NCBI GenBank assembly: GCA_030267965.1
Contig: BRYA01000667.1
Span: forward strand, 1 to 37,249
Reading direction: 5' to 3'
Source of the DNA: Triparma columacea
Lineage: Eukaryota > Sar > Bolidophyceae > Parmales > Triparmaceae
DNA length: 37,249 nt
Of this stretch, positions 22,083-30,747 are shown piece after piece. A model generated the notes under the pieces. The model saw only the letters and a program-made list of their open reading frames with translations. It ran no database searches and was not told where the DNA came from. A program made the position numbers and the translations under genes. The number at the start of each line of letters is the position of its first letter. Position 1 is the stretch's first letter.

Positions 22083-22370
22083 ACGGTAAGGTTGTTGGAG
22101 GAGAGGGAGACCATGAAGACGCTCCTCGTACTCGAGGACCGCAAGATAAAGACGCTCCTCGTACTCGAGGAACGCAAGATAAAGACGCTCCTCGTACTCG
22201 AGGAACGCAAGATGAAGACGCTCCTCGTACTCGAGGACCGCAAGATGAAGACGCTCCTCAAATACCACCTTCAAAAACATCTGGGCTTTTCTAAACGAAG
22301 AAATTACATAAACGAAAAAATTACACGCAGAACCTTGTTTGTTATGTAAAGGGACGGGATTATGATTTAT
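22083..22370 (+). other. In-frame continuation after TAG with 33-bp minisatellite
   Basis: After the TAG at 22080-22082 the same frame stays open to 22349. It contains four complete 33-bp units (22116-22247) and a 12-base partial unit (22248-22259), each unit reading KTLLVLEERKI or a close variant, then a basic tail (KYHLQKHLGFSKRRNYINEK). The 11-residue period with regularly spaced Leu suggests an amphipathic or hendecad coiled coil. An ATG at 22113 could start a 78-residue product. It may be a former C-terminus of the zinc-finger protein cut off by one nonsense codon, a readthrough extension, or a separate small gene. The opposite strand is also open, as expected for a short repeat with period divisible by three. 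Confidence 0.5.
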
Positions 22371-23426
22371 CTATGTCGAAGGGGGAGGAGGAGGTTCTGT
22401 TGTTGAGGGCACTATCAAGGGCGCTGTTGTTGCTGTCGGTATTGACGACGTTGTTATTGCTGTTGTCGTTGATGATGATGTAGTTGATATTGTTGCTGTC
22501 GTTACAGTGCCTTTCGCAGTCTCCGTTCCCTCCTTTTTACTCTCCTCTATTTCCTTCACTTCCGTCCCTCCCCCCTTGGCCTCCCCCCCGCCTTCCCCAG
22601 CCTCCCCCCCCCCTCCCTTAGCCTTCTTGGGTTTCCTCTCCTTAACGGCGCCCGGGGCCTTGGCCTTCCTCCGCACCTTGCCGACGGAGCACTTAGGGAG
22701 TGACACTACGCTCGTACCGAAACCAGCCTGTAAGGAGGAGGCGAAGAGGAGCGTCAGAAGGAGCGTCAGAAGGTATTTAAGTTCCTGCGCTTTGGATTTT
22801 TTAGCGCACACAGTTGACAAAGTTGTCTTCCCCCTCCACTATTTCCCTTCTTCTCTCCTAAATTTCCTCCCCTATGGCGATGACCTCCTCTCTCCTCTCT
22901 CCTTTCTCCTCACCTTTCCCAAGCCCTCATTATTCAATACGACATAAACTGCAACCCTCCCCTCAACCCTTTTCTTCTTCAAAGAGGCGGGTTTCATTTC
23001 TTTGTCGTTTGGTCTTTTATTTGCTCCCTTGGCCGCATTTCCTCCACCTTTCTTCCCTCCACCTTTCTTCCCTCCACCTTTACCCCCCATGGTACGTCCA
23101 CCCAAATCCCTACCCGCATCTAACGCCCTCTTCTCAAAGGGTGTAAGTTGATCTGTAGTAACATAAGTTTGTAATAGGAAGCCCTGTGAGAGTTGTCCTA
23201 TGGACCTTTTTACGAGGTGAAATTTTTGGACTTTACGGTTAGGATCATGAGATACTTTCCATGGCGGTGGAGGCGCATTAGATTTATTTGCATTATTACG
23301 ACTTGCCATTGCTTGTAGTGCTGATTGTGATAAAGAATAAGTGGGAAAAGATGGAGAAGAGGACGAGGAGGGGGGAAGTGAGCTTTGGAGCTTTCCATCC
23401 ATCGGATCTTTGCTAGAACGTGACAT
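22371..23426 (-). CDS. Lys/Gly-rich protein of unknown function
   Basis: Exons are 23426-22914 and 22727-22371, for 289 residues; the join after NNEGLGK to AGFGTSVV is phase 0. I do not recognise the family. Ser/Pro-rich residues 1-30 are followed by a probably folded segment (WKVSHDPNRKVQKFHLVKRS, then GQLSQGFLLQTYVTTDQLTP), a Gly-Lys repeat (GGGKKGGGKKGGG), a second possibly folded stretch (GRVAVYVVLNNEGLGK), a basic tract with KERKPKKAKGGGG, an acidic/Lys stretch, and a Thr/Ser/Pro-rich tail. Its basic, disordered character suggests a nuclear or nucleic-acid-associated protein, which is only a guess. It sits between the two zinc-finger genes on the other strand, its start codon 162 bp from that of the 21-finger gene. 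Confidence 0.7.
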
Positions 23427-23588
23427 TAGATTTCACAATGATGGAACTCTATTCTAACGATCAAGAGTAAGATAAGATTGTGCCAAAATATGGAAAAAAA
23501 TTAGGCCGCAGTGAGGGCAAATCCAGCAAAGCCATCGTGTCAAAAAGAGTTTTCTGTTCCTGGACCTATCCAACAAACATCGCGCTTT

Positions 23589-26036
23589 ATGTCGATGCCC
23601 GGTTGGGGGATTGGGTCAGATGTTGACAAATTTGCGCCTAATAACACCACAATCGATGAATTCCTTGAAGAATTTACATCGGAGGAACTTGGTGTCCAAG
23701 GACTGTTAGGGTTACAAGAAGGGGAGAAGGGTAAAATAGCAGGTGGCGTCGAAGAATCGGGGAGCGAGAATGGTGACGAAGAGGATGTATATATATCCGA
23801 TGTGCTTGTTTGCCAACCATGTGATGAGGATGAGGAAGTTGAGGTTGTTGCCGAAAGGAAGACAAACAGCAGGAGCGACGACGAATCTTGGGATGGTGAC
23901 GGTAATAGCGAAGAAGACTATGACGAGGACGATGAATCTTGGGATGGTGATGGTAATGGTGGTGACAATGATGATGATGAAGATGAGTCTTGGTATGAAA
24001 AGAAGTCTCAGTACGGTATTAGCACAAAATGGTATACATGCCCGCAAGAAGAGTGTGAATATAAGGCAAAGGGGAGAGCCCACATCAAGAGGCACCTTGC
24101 TAATATTCACGATATTGGCGTGACTTGGCATACATGCCAACAAGAAGGGTGTGAATATAAGGCGAAGGATAGAGGCCACATCAAGATCCACCTTGCTAAT
24201 ATTCACAATATTGGCGTAACATGGCATACATGTCCACAAGAGGGGTGTGAATATAAATCGAAGAAGAAAGACGTTATCAAGACCCACCTTGCTCATATTC
24301 ACGACATTGGTGTAACCTGGCATCCATGCCCGCAAGAGGGGTGTGACTATAAGTCGAAACATAGATCCACCATCAAGAAGCACCTTGCTATCATTCACGA
24401 TATTGGCGTAACGTGGCATACATGCCCGCAAGAAGTGTGTGACTATAAGGCAAAGTATAGAAGTTTTCTCAAGCGGCACCTTGCTGATGTTCATGATATT
24501 GGCGTAACATGGCATTCATGCCCCCAAGAAGGTTGTGAACATAAGGCGAAGCAGAGAAGCAGCATTAAGTTACACCTTGCTCAAATTCACAACATTGGCG
24601 TAACTTGGCATCCATGCCCGCAAGAAGGGTGTGAATATAAGGCGAAGCAGAGAAGCAATCTCAACACCCACCTTGCTGATGTTCACGATATTGGCGTAAC
24701 CTGGCATACATGCCCGCAAGAAGGGTGTGAATATAAGGCGAAGGAGAGAAGTAGCATCAAGAAGCACCTTGCTATCATTCACGATATTGGCGTAACGTGG
24801 CAAACATGCCCACAAGAGGGTTGTGAATATAAGGCGAAGCTGAAAAGCAAGATCAAGACCCACCTTGCTAATATTCACGATATTGGCGTAACATGGCATA
24901 CATGCCCGCAAGAAGGGTGTGAATATAAGGCGAAGGAGAGAGGCAGTATCAAGCATCACCTTGCTAATATTCACGATATTGGCGTAACATGGCATACATG
25001 CCCGCAAGAAGGGTGTGAATATAAGGCGAAGCAAAGAAGCAAGATCAAGACCCATCTTGCTGATATTCACGACATAGGCGTAACATGGCACACATGCCCA
25101 CAAGAGGGGTGTGAATATAAGGCAAAGGATAGAAGCAATATCAAGAAGCACCTTGCTCGTATTCACGACATTGGCGTAACATGGCATCCATGCCCGCAAG
25201 AGGGTTGTTCATACAAGACGAAGCTGAAAAGCAGTATCAGGATACACCTTTCTCATATTCACGACATCGGCGTAACCTGGCATACATGCCCACAAGAGGG
25301 GTGTGATTATAAGGCAAAGGATAGAAGCAATATCAAGAAGCACCTTGCTATCATTCACGATATTGGCGTAACGTGGCATACATGCCCGCAAGAAGGGTGT
25401 GAATATAAGGCGAAGCAAAGAAGCAAGATCAAGACCCACCTTGCTCATATTCATGACATTGGCGTAACGTGGCATACATGCCCACAAGAGGGGTGTGATT
25501 ATAAGGCAAAGGATAAAAGTAATATCAAGAAGCACCTTGCTCATATTCACGATATTGGCGTAACCTGGCATACATGCCAGCAAGAAGGGTGTGAATACAA
25601 GGCGAAGAGGAGAGGCCATATCAAGACCCACCTTGCTGATATTCACGACATAGGCGTAACATGGCATACATGCCCGCAAGAGGGGTGTGAATATAAGGCG
25701 AAGGAGAGAAGCAACATCAAGACCCACCTTGCTAATATCCACTACATTGGCGTAACGTGGCATACATGCCCGCAAGAAGGTTGTGAATATAAGGCGAAGC
25801 AGAGAAGCAAGATCAAGACCCACCTTGCTAATATTCACAATATTGGCGTAACATGGCATACATGTCCACAAGAGGGGTGTGAATATAAATCGAAGAGGAG
25901 AGACGTTTTCAAGAAGCACCTTGCTAATATTCACGACATTGGCGTAACCTGGCATACATGCCCGCAAGAAGGGTGTGAATATAAAGCGAAGCAGGCATCC
26001 ATACTTCAGGAACATGTTTCTCTTTGCCACTCATGA
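23589..26036 (+). CDS. C2H2 zinc-finger array protein 2 (21 fingers)
   Basis: From the ATG at 23589 the protein has 815 residues in one exon. The N-terminal 150 residues are acidic, with DVLVCQPCDE and AERKT as in the 9-finger paralogue and a doubled DESWDGDGN motif. Twenty-one C-x4-C-x12-H-x4-H fingers of exactly 32 residues run to the C-terminus, joined by the near-invariant linker DIGVTWHT; the last ends in HVSLCHS. All fingers keep their two Cys and two His. Helix positions -1, 2, 3 and 6 vary strongly (for example Q-S-K-T, D-S-N-K, K-D-V-T, R-G-H-T, L-S-S-I), while other positions barely change. The frame is open upstream to 23511 without an ATG and resembles the paralogue there, so a further 5' exon is possible. 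Long DNA or RNA site recognition is the expected role; the target is unknown. Confidence 0.87.
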   Translation: MSMPGWGIGSDVDKFAPNNTTIDEFLEEFTSEELGVQGLLGLQEGEKGKIAGGVEESGSENGDEEDVYISDVLVCQPCDEDEEVEVVAERKTNSRSDDESWDGDGNSEEDYDEDDESWDGDGNGGDNDDDEDESWYEKKSQYGISTKWYTCPQEECEYKAKGRAHIKRHLANIHDIGVTWHTCQQEGCEYKAKDRGHIKIHLANIHNIGVTWHTCPQEGCEYKSKKKDVIKTHLAHIHDIGVTWHPCPQEGCDYKSKHRSTIKKHLAIIHDIGVTWHTCPQEVCDYKAKYRSFLKRHLADVHDIGVTWHSCPQEGCEHKAKQRSSIKLHLAQIHNIGVTWHPCPQEGCEYKAKQRSNLNTHLADVHDIGVTWHTCPQEGCEYKAKERSSIKKHLAIIHDIGVTWQTCPQEGCEYKAKLKSKIKTHLANIHDIGVTWHTCPQEGCEYKAKERGSIKHHLANIHDIGVTWHTCPQEGCEYKAKQRSKIKTHLADIHDIGVTWHTCPQEGCEYKAKDRSNIKKHLARIHDIGVTWHPCPQEGCSYKTKLKSSIRIHLSHIHDIGVTWHTCPQEGCDYKAKDRSNIKKHLAIIHDIGVTWHTCPQEGCEYKAKQRSKIKTHLAHIHDIGVTWHTCPQEGCDYKAKDKSNIKKHLAHIHDIGVTWHTCQQEGCEYKAKRRGHIKTHLADIHDIGVTWHTCPQEGCEYKAKERSNIKTHLANIHYIGVTWHTCPQEGCEYKAKQRSKIKTHLANIHNIGVTWHTCPQEGCEYKSKRRDVFKKHLANIHDIGVTWHTCPQEGCEYKAKQASILQEHVSLCHS
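24039..26030 (+). repeat. 96-bp tandem array, 21 units (zinc fingers)
   Basis: The first unit starts at 24039 (TGC) and the last at 25959, exactly 20 x 96 bases apart. Sub-blocks are duplicated: units 11-12 resemble 15-16 (QRSK then D-R/K-SN helices with the same rare codons), and units 2-3 resemble 19-20. Unit 13 (25191-25286) matches unit 7 of the other array. Confidence 0.95.
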
Positions 26037-26293
26037 AACGCATTTCCCCGTCACAGGTTTCATAAACTTGCCACATCAGAGGTTTCTCTCAGCCTGGCCC
26101 TAGAGTCCACCCTGCTCCCCTCCCAACTTCACACCGCCCTCGATGACGTGGCAACCTCAGAATAATTAATGTAGGGTTCTCGCAAACAAAGTTCTCATCC
26201 CTATTTCTTTTTTCTTTTCCCCTCAACATCACAGCCCTCCATCTCTGATCTGCTCTGATCAGGATCTGAGCTTGTTCTCCACCATTTTCCCTG

Positions 26294-28344
26294 ATGGGAT
26301 CTCTAAGAGTTCTTCGTCCCCTCAACAAATTATTATCCAATCGTCGCTTGTTATCTAATATATCGACTCCATCTACACGTAATAACCGCTTAAATAATCT
26401 CAGGGAACAATTAGAAATAGAGAAAACAGAAACACCGTCACTCCGTGTTGCCTCTCATGTGTCAAATCACAATCATAACGGAATGGATGAGGAAATAGAG
26501 GATCTAGTTCCAACAGTTAGATACGCAATCAAGACGTACGGCTGTCAGATGAATGTTAGTGATACTCAATTGATTAAAAGCCTGCTCAATAACTACGGGG
26601 AGATTGGGGAGGTGGAGGTTGGGCTGATTGGGGTGGATAGTGTTGTAGAAAGTGGTGCAGAAGGTGGCGTGGAAAGCGTTTCGGAAAACAAAAGGTACAA
26701 TGAAAGATACAACGATAGCAACAACAATAGCAACAACAATAGCAACAACAATAGCAACAACAATAGCAACAACAACAGCAACAACAAAACCGAACCAAAT
26801 ACACCACAAACCCGTCCTTCCATGAACTCCGTGTATTTTAAAGAAGTATCTTCGGAGGCAGACGCCGACGTTGTCCTGACCAACACCTGCGCAATCCGCG
26901 AGGGCGCCGAGGCCAAAGTGTGGCAGCGTTTGCGCACCCTCCGTTCCGAGGACGACAAGTCCAACTTGGGCGTCCCCAGGGCCAGCAGGAACGACCGGAT
27001 CATCGGGGTGCTAGGGTGCATGGCGGAGAGGCTGAAGAAGGACATACTGGAGGACGACAAGACAGATGTTGATTTGGTCGTGGGGCCCGACGCTTACAGG
27101 GAGCTCCCCGGGATCCTGGAGGAGCACTGGATGGCCAAGGGAGGGGGAGGCTGCGTCAGGACCGACAGCACGAAGCTCAGCTTCACCGAGACCTACTCCG
27201 GCGTGCGGCCCGTGCTGAGCGGCGAGGTCACGGAGCACGTCAGCGTGATGAGGGGCTGCAACAACATGTGCAGCTACTGCGTGGTGCCCTTCACCAGGGG
27301 CAGGGAACGGAGCAGGGACCTGGAGGGCATCGTGGAGGAGGTCAGGTACATGGTCGGGGAGGGCGTCAAGGAGATAACCCTGCTGGGGCAGAACGTCAAC
27401 AGCTACCACGACAAGAGCGGGGGGGCCGTACTGAAGAAACCTGCGGGGGAGTACGGAGTCAGCAACTCGGGGTTCCAAAATATGTACAACCTTCGGGGGG
27501 GCGGGGGCTTTTACTTTGCCGACCTCGTCGACGCCGTCAGTAGGGTCGACGACGAGGTCAGGGTAAGGTTCACCAGCCCTCACCCCAAGGACTACCCTCG
27601 GGCGCTCATCGAGCTGATGGCGGAGAGGGAGAACGTCTGCAGCCAGCTTCACATGCCGGCGCAGAGCGGGAGCGACGGGGTGCTAGAGAGGATGAGGAGA
27701 GGGTATGGGAGGGAGGGGTACATGAGACTTATCGAGGACGCAAAGGACACGATACGGGGAGTCAGCATCAGCAGGTGAGACGAGGGGGAGGAAAGAAACA
27801 AGGAAACGTGAGAGCAAGGATGCGAGAGACAAGGAAAGACCCAACGATGCCCTCTAACGCCCCCCCTTGCAGTGACTTCATCACGGGTTTCTGCGGTGAG
27901 ACAGAGTCTGAGCACTCGGACACGCTCCGTTTGATGCAGGACGTCGGTTACGACCACTGCTTCATGTTCGCATACAGCATGAGGGGTAAGACCCACGCCC
28001 ACAGGAACCTCGTAGACGACGTTGATGAGAGGGTTAAGAAAAGAAGACTAGGGGAGGTTATTGATACCTTCAGGAGGGGCGTTCAGGAAAAGAACGAAAG
28101 GGAGGAGGTTGGAGAGAGGAGGCTCGTCCTGATTGAGGGAAGGGGAAGGAAGGGGGGATGGACGGGTAAAACGGACGGAGGGAAAAGGGTGGGAATGGGG
28201 GAAGTTAGAGAGGGGAGGAACGTGGGGAGGGGGGACTACGTTGTGGCGGAAATTAAAAAGGCTACGGGACACACGCTTAGAGGGGACGTTGTGGGGAGAA
28301 GCGGAGTTAGGGACTGGGGGGAGGGAAAGTGGGAGGAATTTTAA
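26294..28344 (+). CDS. CDK5RAP1: CDK5RAP1/MiaB-type tRNA methylthiotransferase
   Basis: Exons are 26294-27774 and 27873-28344, for 650 residues. It is a radical-SAM enzyme expected to add a methylthio group at C2 of N6-isopentenyl-adenosine 37 in tRNA. The UPF0004 domain has the three cluster cysteines in YGCQMN (C84), NTCAIRE (C199) and GCMAERL (C242). The radical-SAM motif is C322-x3-C326-x2-C329 in GCNNMCSYCVVPFTRGRE, followed by LLGQNVNSY. Exon 2 completes the barrel (SDFITGFCGETE) and ends in a TRAM-like domain (RRLVLIEGRGRKGGWTGKT). The N-terminus is basic and Ser/Leu-rich and looks mitochondrial. About 80 extra residues, including an Asn/Ser repeat, sit between the first two cluster cysteines. 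ATG at 26294 is the first in frame. Confidence 0.93.
26717..26788 (+). repeat. 12-bp coding repeat (NNNS)
   Basis: Six units of AGCAACAACAAT, the last two slightly diverged, encode repeated Ser-Asn-Asn-Asn inside the methylthiotransferase domain, about residues 142-165. Lengths divisible by three keep the frame. Confidence 0.95.
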
Positions 28345-28799
28345 CCTTCCTATGTAGGAGCGGTTTTGGTGAGTTTTCAAGGGGGAGGGGAGGAGGGGAG
28401 GGGTTGCTTCGTTCTTATATATATATATCACACACACCCCAACCAAAAAAAAGCACGAATCATGATAGCCGAGGCGGTTAGGCTGAGGCCAATGCCCGCT
28501 GCGGAGAATACAGTGCAAAATTGAAGTTTCTCCGACCATTATAATCCTAACATGCCTCCCCTTTTCAATGGGACGGTGAATGTCTTGATTGGTCGGCATA
28601 TCTTTTCGAGAAGGAGAGCAAACATATGAGTTGAATGGGAGGAAGAAAAGGCGAGACACATTTGTTAATACAAACTAACCCCCCCCCCTTGCCCGCTTCT
28701 GCCCGCTTCAAGTTGTTGTTAAAAAGATGAATATATTAGAATAAACAATTCGCCTTCCTTTATTAAAGAAAAGAAGACCTCCTTCCCCTTCACCCCCCT
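28345..28799. other. Convergent intergenic region with structured GC-rich island
   Basis: This is the shared 3' region of the methylthiotransferase (+) and the membrane-protein gene (-). It holds a TATATATATA run (about 28417-28427), an A8 run, and a GC-rich segment at about 28452-28545 with two possible hairpins: AGCC/GGCT around GAGGCGGTTA, and CGGAGAA/TTCTCCG around 19 bases. I could not assign it to a known RNA. No coding gene is supported. Confidence 0.45.
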
Positions 28800-30586
28800 T
28801 CACCCCCCTTCTCCCCCCCATCCTCCCCATCCTCCCCATCCACCCTCCTTAATAGCTTTTTCCCTTTCCCTTCTTTCCTTCCTTCGTTTCCTTTTCTGTC
28901 TCGTCATTTTAACCCACTGTCCCCAGTTCATAACCACTCCCCCTCCCGCCCACACAACGCTCGTCCCAATAAAAGCGTTCCCATGCCATACCCTAACGTC
29001 CCCCGCCTCCTTTGCGAATCTCCTGTAGCAGAAGTAGCACCTGGTTAGAGCAGCTAAGTGTGCGGTAGAGAAGAATAGACCGAGGCCGATCTTGTGCTCG
29101 AGGAATAGGACCCTGTTCCACTCGTCACCTAGTGCAAGGTTGATGAGGAAGTACGTGATTACCTCGGAGGCGTCTGAGGATGGTGAACCGGTTCCACGGG
29201 TGAGGACGTGACCGCCTACGCGACCTGAATTTGTGCAGGCTGAGGTTGAGAGTAAAAGCCTACCGACGCCTAGGAACTGGAGGGCTCGAACGGGCACCCA
29301 GACGGCTGGGAATACCCAGGGGTGGGGTATGTGGAGGTGTGGGAACATGTGTTTCCGTCTGTGGTTCCTGTACGTTTGTCTGTTGTAGTTGTAGTAAGGT
29401 TTCGGGAGTCTGTACGTGCTGGCCTGCTGGAGGTGTCGGTCGTTGTGCATGTTCCAGATGCGTCCTCCCGAGACGTCCAGGCCGCGGAGGAGGCGGAGGA
29501 AGTAGAAACCCTGGGGGAGGTCGGCGACGGCGCGGAGGATGCCGCCGGCGCGGGGAGCCTCGGCGGGGGAAACGGAGAGGAGGGAACGACGGTTGAAGGT
29601 CACGAAGGAGTTATAGGCAGTTGACACTCCGATTACTATTCCCAACCAGAGGACGCAGTAAGCTGGGGGGGTTAGGGGGGGGGGTGGGGGGGGGGGGGGG
29701 TTGAGGGGTTGGGTATAGACGTTGTCTGTTTTGTGCGTAGCTCCCCAATACCCCCCTCACCTGTTCCTAGAGCCCTCCTCGACGGTGACGATATTTTGTT
29801 GGTGACTCCCAAGCCAATACCATTATCCCCAATGACCGCCGTAACCAGTTCCGCCGCCAGCACCAGCACTGCCACCTGCGCCGCAGTCCTAGCGAACGAC
29901 CTAACGATGTAGTCCCCCTCGTAGTGGAGGTAGTACGACCGCTCGAGGCTGGTGTAGGTTAACCTCATGTAGCGGCCGCGGTACCAGTCACCGAGGACGA
30001 CGTAGATTACGGAGAGGGACTTCTTGAGGACTGCGAGGGGTAGAGTTATTTTTAAAGCCAGGAGGAGGAGACCCCGACGACCGAGTAGGAGGGGGAGGAC
30101 TTTTTTAATGAGATTTGGGGTGGCAGCTTAAGGGGGGGGTGGGGGGTAAGGGGGGGAGGAGGGGAGGAGGGATGTTGGGGAGTGCTTGTTTTGTCAGCCA
30201 GGGTGACAATATCTGGGTCCCCTACTCTCTCCATTCCCCTTCCATCATCTCCCTTCCATCACATCATCTCCATCACGCTTACCTACAACATTAGTAGCTA
30301 TATCAGTTAGTAGTTTAGTTTTCCTTTTGTTTTGTTGAATAATCCTCTCCTTTTGTTTGTTTGCGCTTGTTATTTTACCCAACACATTTCTTTTGAATGT
30401 TATACGTCTACTGTTTGATGATTGTAGAGGTGATGTATGAAGAGATGATGATTGAAGAGATGAATGAGGAGGAGGAGGTGAAGAAGGAGATGAAGGAGAT
30501 GAAGGAGATGAAGGAGAAGTCGACTTTACAAATTGAGAGGGAGCTATTAAAATAAGAAGGAGGAACAATAGAGGGTTTAACCTCAT
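28800..30586 (-). CDS. Multi-pass membrane protein with signal peptide, unknown function
   Basis: Exons are 30586-30283, 30126-29761 and 29662-28800, for 510 residues; all three join in phase 1. The start MRLNPLLFLLLILIAPSQF is a signal peptide, followed by a Ser/Pro-rich and then basic transit-like region, suggesting plastid import. Membrane-like stretches include RGLLLLALKITLPLAVL, VAVLVLAAELVTAVI, YCVLWLGIVIGVSTAY and, near the end, GNAFIGTSVVWAGGGVVMNW. A His/Tyr/Arg-rich stretch (YYNYNRQTYRNHRRKHMFPH) lies in the middle of exon 3 and could bind metal or cofactor. The tail is basic, then WGGWGGWGGEGG. I do not recognise the family. Intron 2 is almost pure C on the coding strand. It is divergent from the second DHHC gene, 161 bp between starts. 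Confidence 0.72.
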
Positions 30587-30747
30587 TTAACCAACACGCT
30601 GTAGTAGCTGTTGTATTGAGCGTGACTATAAATCGTGTGTAACTTAAATAGATTGGAAAACCTGATTTCGGAGGCAGAAAATGAGATTCGCTCCGAGTCC
30701 GACCAAATCCCAAAAATCACAATTCCACAAACAAAGCCTCGTTTATA

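Noticed and set aside
22050..22280. Minus-strand frames over the 33-bp minisatellite
   Set aside because: Same cause: a period divisible by three without stops. No independent start or family signal.
23712..26030. Long open frames on the minus strand across the zinc-finger array with repeated FTPFLRACMPCYANIVNISKV-like peptides
   Set aside because: A 96-bp repeat is divisible by three, so one stop-free phase repeats along the whole antisense strand. The peptides match no family and vary only as the sense fingers do.
27011..27652. Minus-strand 213-codon frame inside the methylthiotransferase gene
   Set aside because: It is the mirror of GC-rich codons in a strongly conserved sense gene; no family match.
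28452..28545. tRNA or U4 snRNA gene
   Set aside because: There is an A-box-like word and a D-arm-like hairpin, but no B box, no 7-bp acceptor stem and no anticodon arm. The U4 5' stem, U6-pairing segments and Sm site are absent.
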